Assembly (NCBI RefSeq): GCF_964033635.1
Contig: NZ_OZ035533.1
Coordinates: 2,170,001-2,234,000 of the forward strand
DNA: 64,000 nucleotides
Source of the DNA: Chitinophaga sp. MM2321
GTDB taxonomy: Bacteria; Bacteroidota; Bacteroidia; Chitinophagales; Chitinophagaceae
Direction of reading: 5' to 3'
Part shown: one piece after another, positions 63,830-64,000 of the stretch
Layout: each line of letters starts with the position of its first letter
Position numbering within the stretch: the first letter of the stretch is position 1
Notes under the pieces: model-generated
Database searches by the model: none
Seen by the model: the letters and a program-made list of their open reading frames with translations, nothing else
Told to the model about the DNA's origin: nothing
Made by a program: the position numbers and the translations under genes

Positions 63830-64000
63830 TTATTTGCCCAATATCGTTTTCCGGTGCTGTAATCCCCAGGTATGCAGGGCATCTATAACCGGGTTCAACG
63901 TGGCGGCATAAGGGGTTAAAGTGTATTCCACGGATACCGGCTGACTGTCATACACGCTACGTTTCAGCAGTTTGTGGGCTTCCAGGTCTTTCAGTTCCTT
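63830..64000 (-). CDS. HxlR family transcriptional regulator, C-terminal part (cut by window edge)
   Basis: The last 56 codons read KELKDLEAHKLLKRSVYDSQ and then PVSVEYTLTPYAATLNPVID, ending LGK and a TAA stop on the minus strand. L-x-x-L-x-x-x-x-L-x-x-R-x-x-Y and V-E-Y-x-L-T-x-x-G/A are the wing and dimer parts of HxlR winged-helix regulators. The N-terminal half lies beyond the window. Members often control nearby reductases such as the preceding gene. Confidence 0.88.
   Translation of the reverse strand, partial: KELKDLEAHKLLKRSVYDSQPVSVEYTLTPYAATLNPVIDALHTWGLQHRKTILGK

Noticed and set aside
1..64000. CRISPR arrays, tRNA or rRNA genes, IS elements and prophage genes
   Set aside because: No regularly spaced repeats, no tRNA-like cloverleaf or rRNA sequence noticed, and no transposase, integrase or phage structural gene among the open frames. 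A tool-based tRNA and IS scan would be needed to exclude short remnants.

Overview
The window looks like chromosomal DNA of a member of the Bacteroidota, most likely Chitinophagaceae and close to Chitinophaga. The reasons are three ECF sigma / FecR-type anti-sigma pairs, three SusC/SusD pairs (two SusC proteins carry an N-terminal STN signalling domain), many lipoproteins with Bacteroidota-style lipoboxes, single-gene FtsX/MacB permeases, and TAnnTTTG-like promoter boxes. The genus is inferred from gene content; no rRNA, tRNA or housekeeping marker is present to confirm it.

Layout. (1) 0.1-14.9 kb: ECF sigma, FecR, STN-SusC, SusD, DUF4843 lipoprotein, PKD-like lipoprotein and two tandem metzincin-type zinc metalloproteases, closed by a strong terminator at 14.9 kb. 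This reads as a trans-envelope-regulated locus for uptake and breakdown of peptide or protein. (2) 15.1-23.6 kb: a second sigma, FecR, STN-SusC, SusD set ending in a sulfatase, suggesting a sulfated substrate, also closed by a terminator-like hairpin. (3) 23.7-27.2 kb: a DUF5996 protein and an FtsX/MacB permease. (4) 27.2-33.2 kb: an AT-rich island with three overlapping genes (TerB-N/TerB-C protein, P-loop ATPase of the DUF2791/BREX type, Lhr-like helicase). This matches the architecture of the Shango anti-phage system (SngABC). (5) 33.3-38.4 kb, minus strand: acyltransferase, outer-membrane beta-barrel receptor, an SH3 protein and a double-BON lipoprotein, plus a possible 36-residue peptide gene. 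(6) 38.6-45.4 kb: VOC protein, an STN-less SusC/SusD pair without sigma/FecR, a small protein, a Crp/Fnr regulator and a DoxX protein. (7) 45.5-57.3 kb: altronate dehydratase, a second FtsX permease, DUF1415, AsmA, a GH43 glycosidase, an unknown secreted protein and an MFS exporter. (8) 57.5-64 kb: LysR and AraC regulators, a third sigma/FecR pair without a SusC, an RhlE-like helicase, a quinone-oxidoreductase-like enzyme and the end of an HxlR regulator cut by the window edge.

How it works together. In loci 1 and 2 the expected circuit is substrate binding by SusCD, signalling through the STN domain to periplasmic FecR, release of the ECF sigma, and transcription of the locus. Both STN-SusC genes are preceded by the same structured leader: A-tract, then a hairpin with compensatory base changes and a shared A-A mismatch, about 70 nt before the start codon. 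This is the best candidate here for an undescribed regulatory element. The best candidate for a whole system is the Shango-like defence module; the family is known, but this SngA carries an N-terminal membrane hairpin and a long low-complexity linker.
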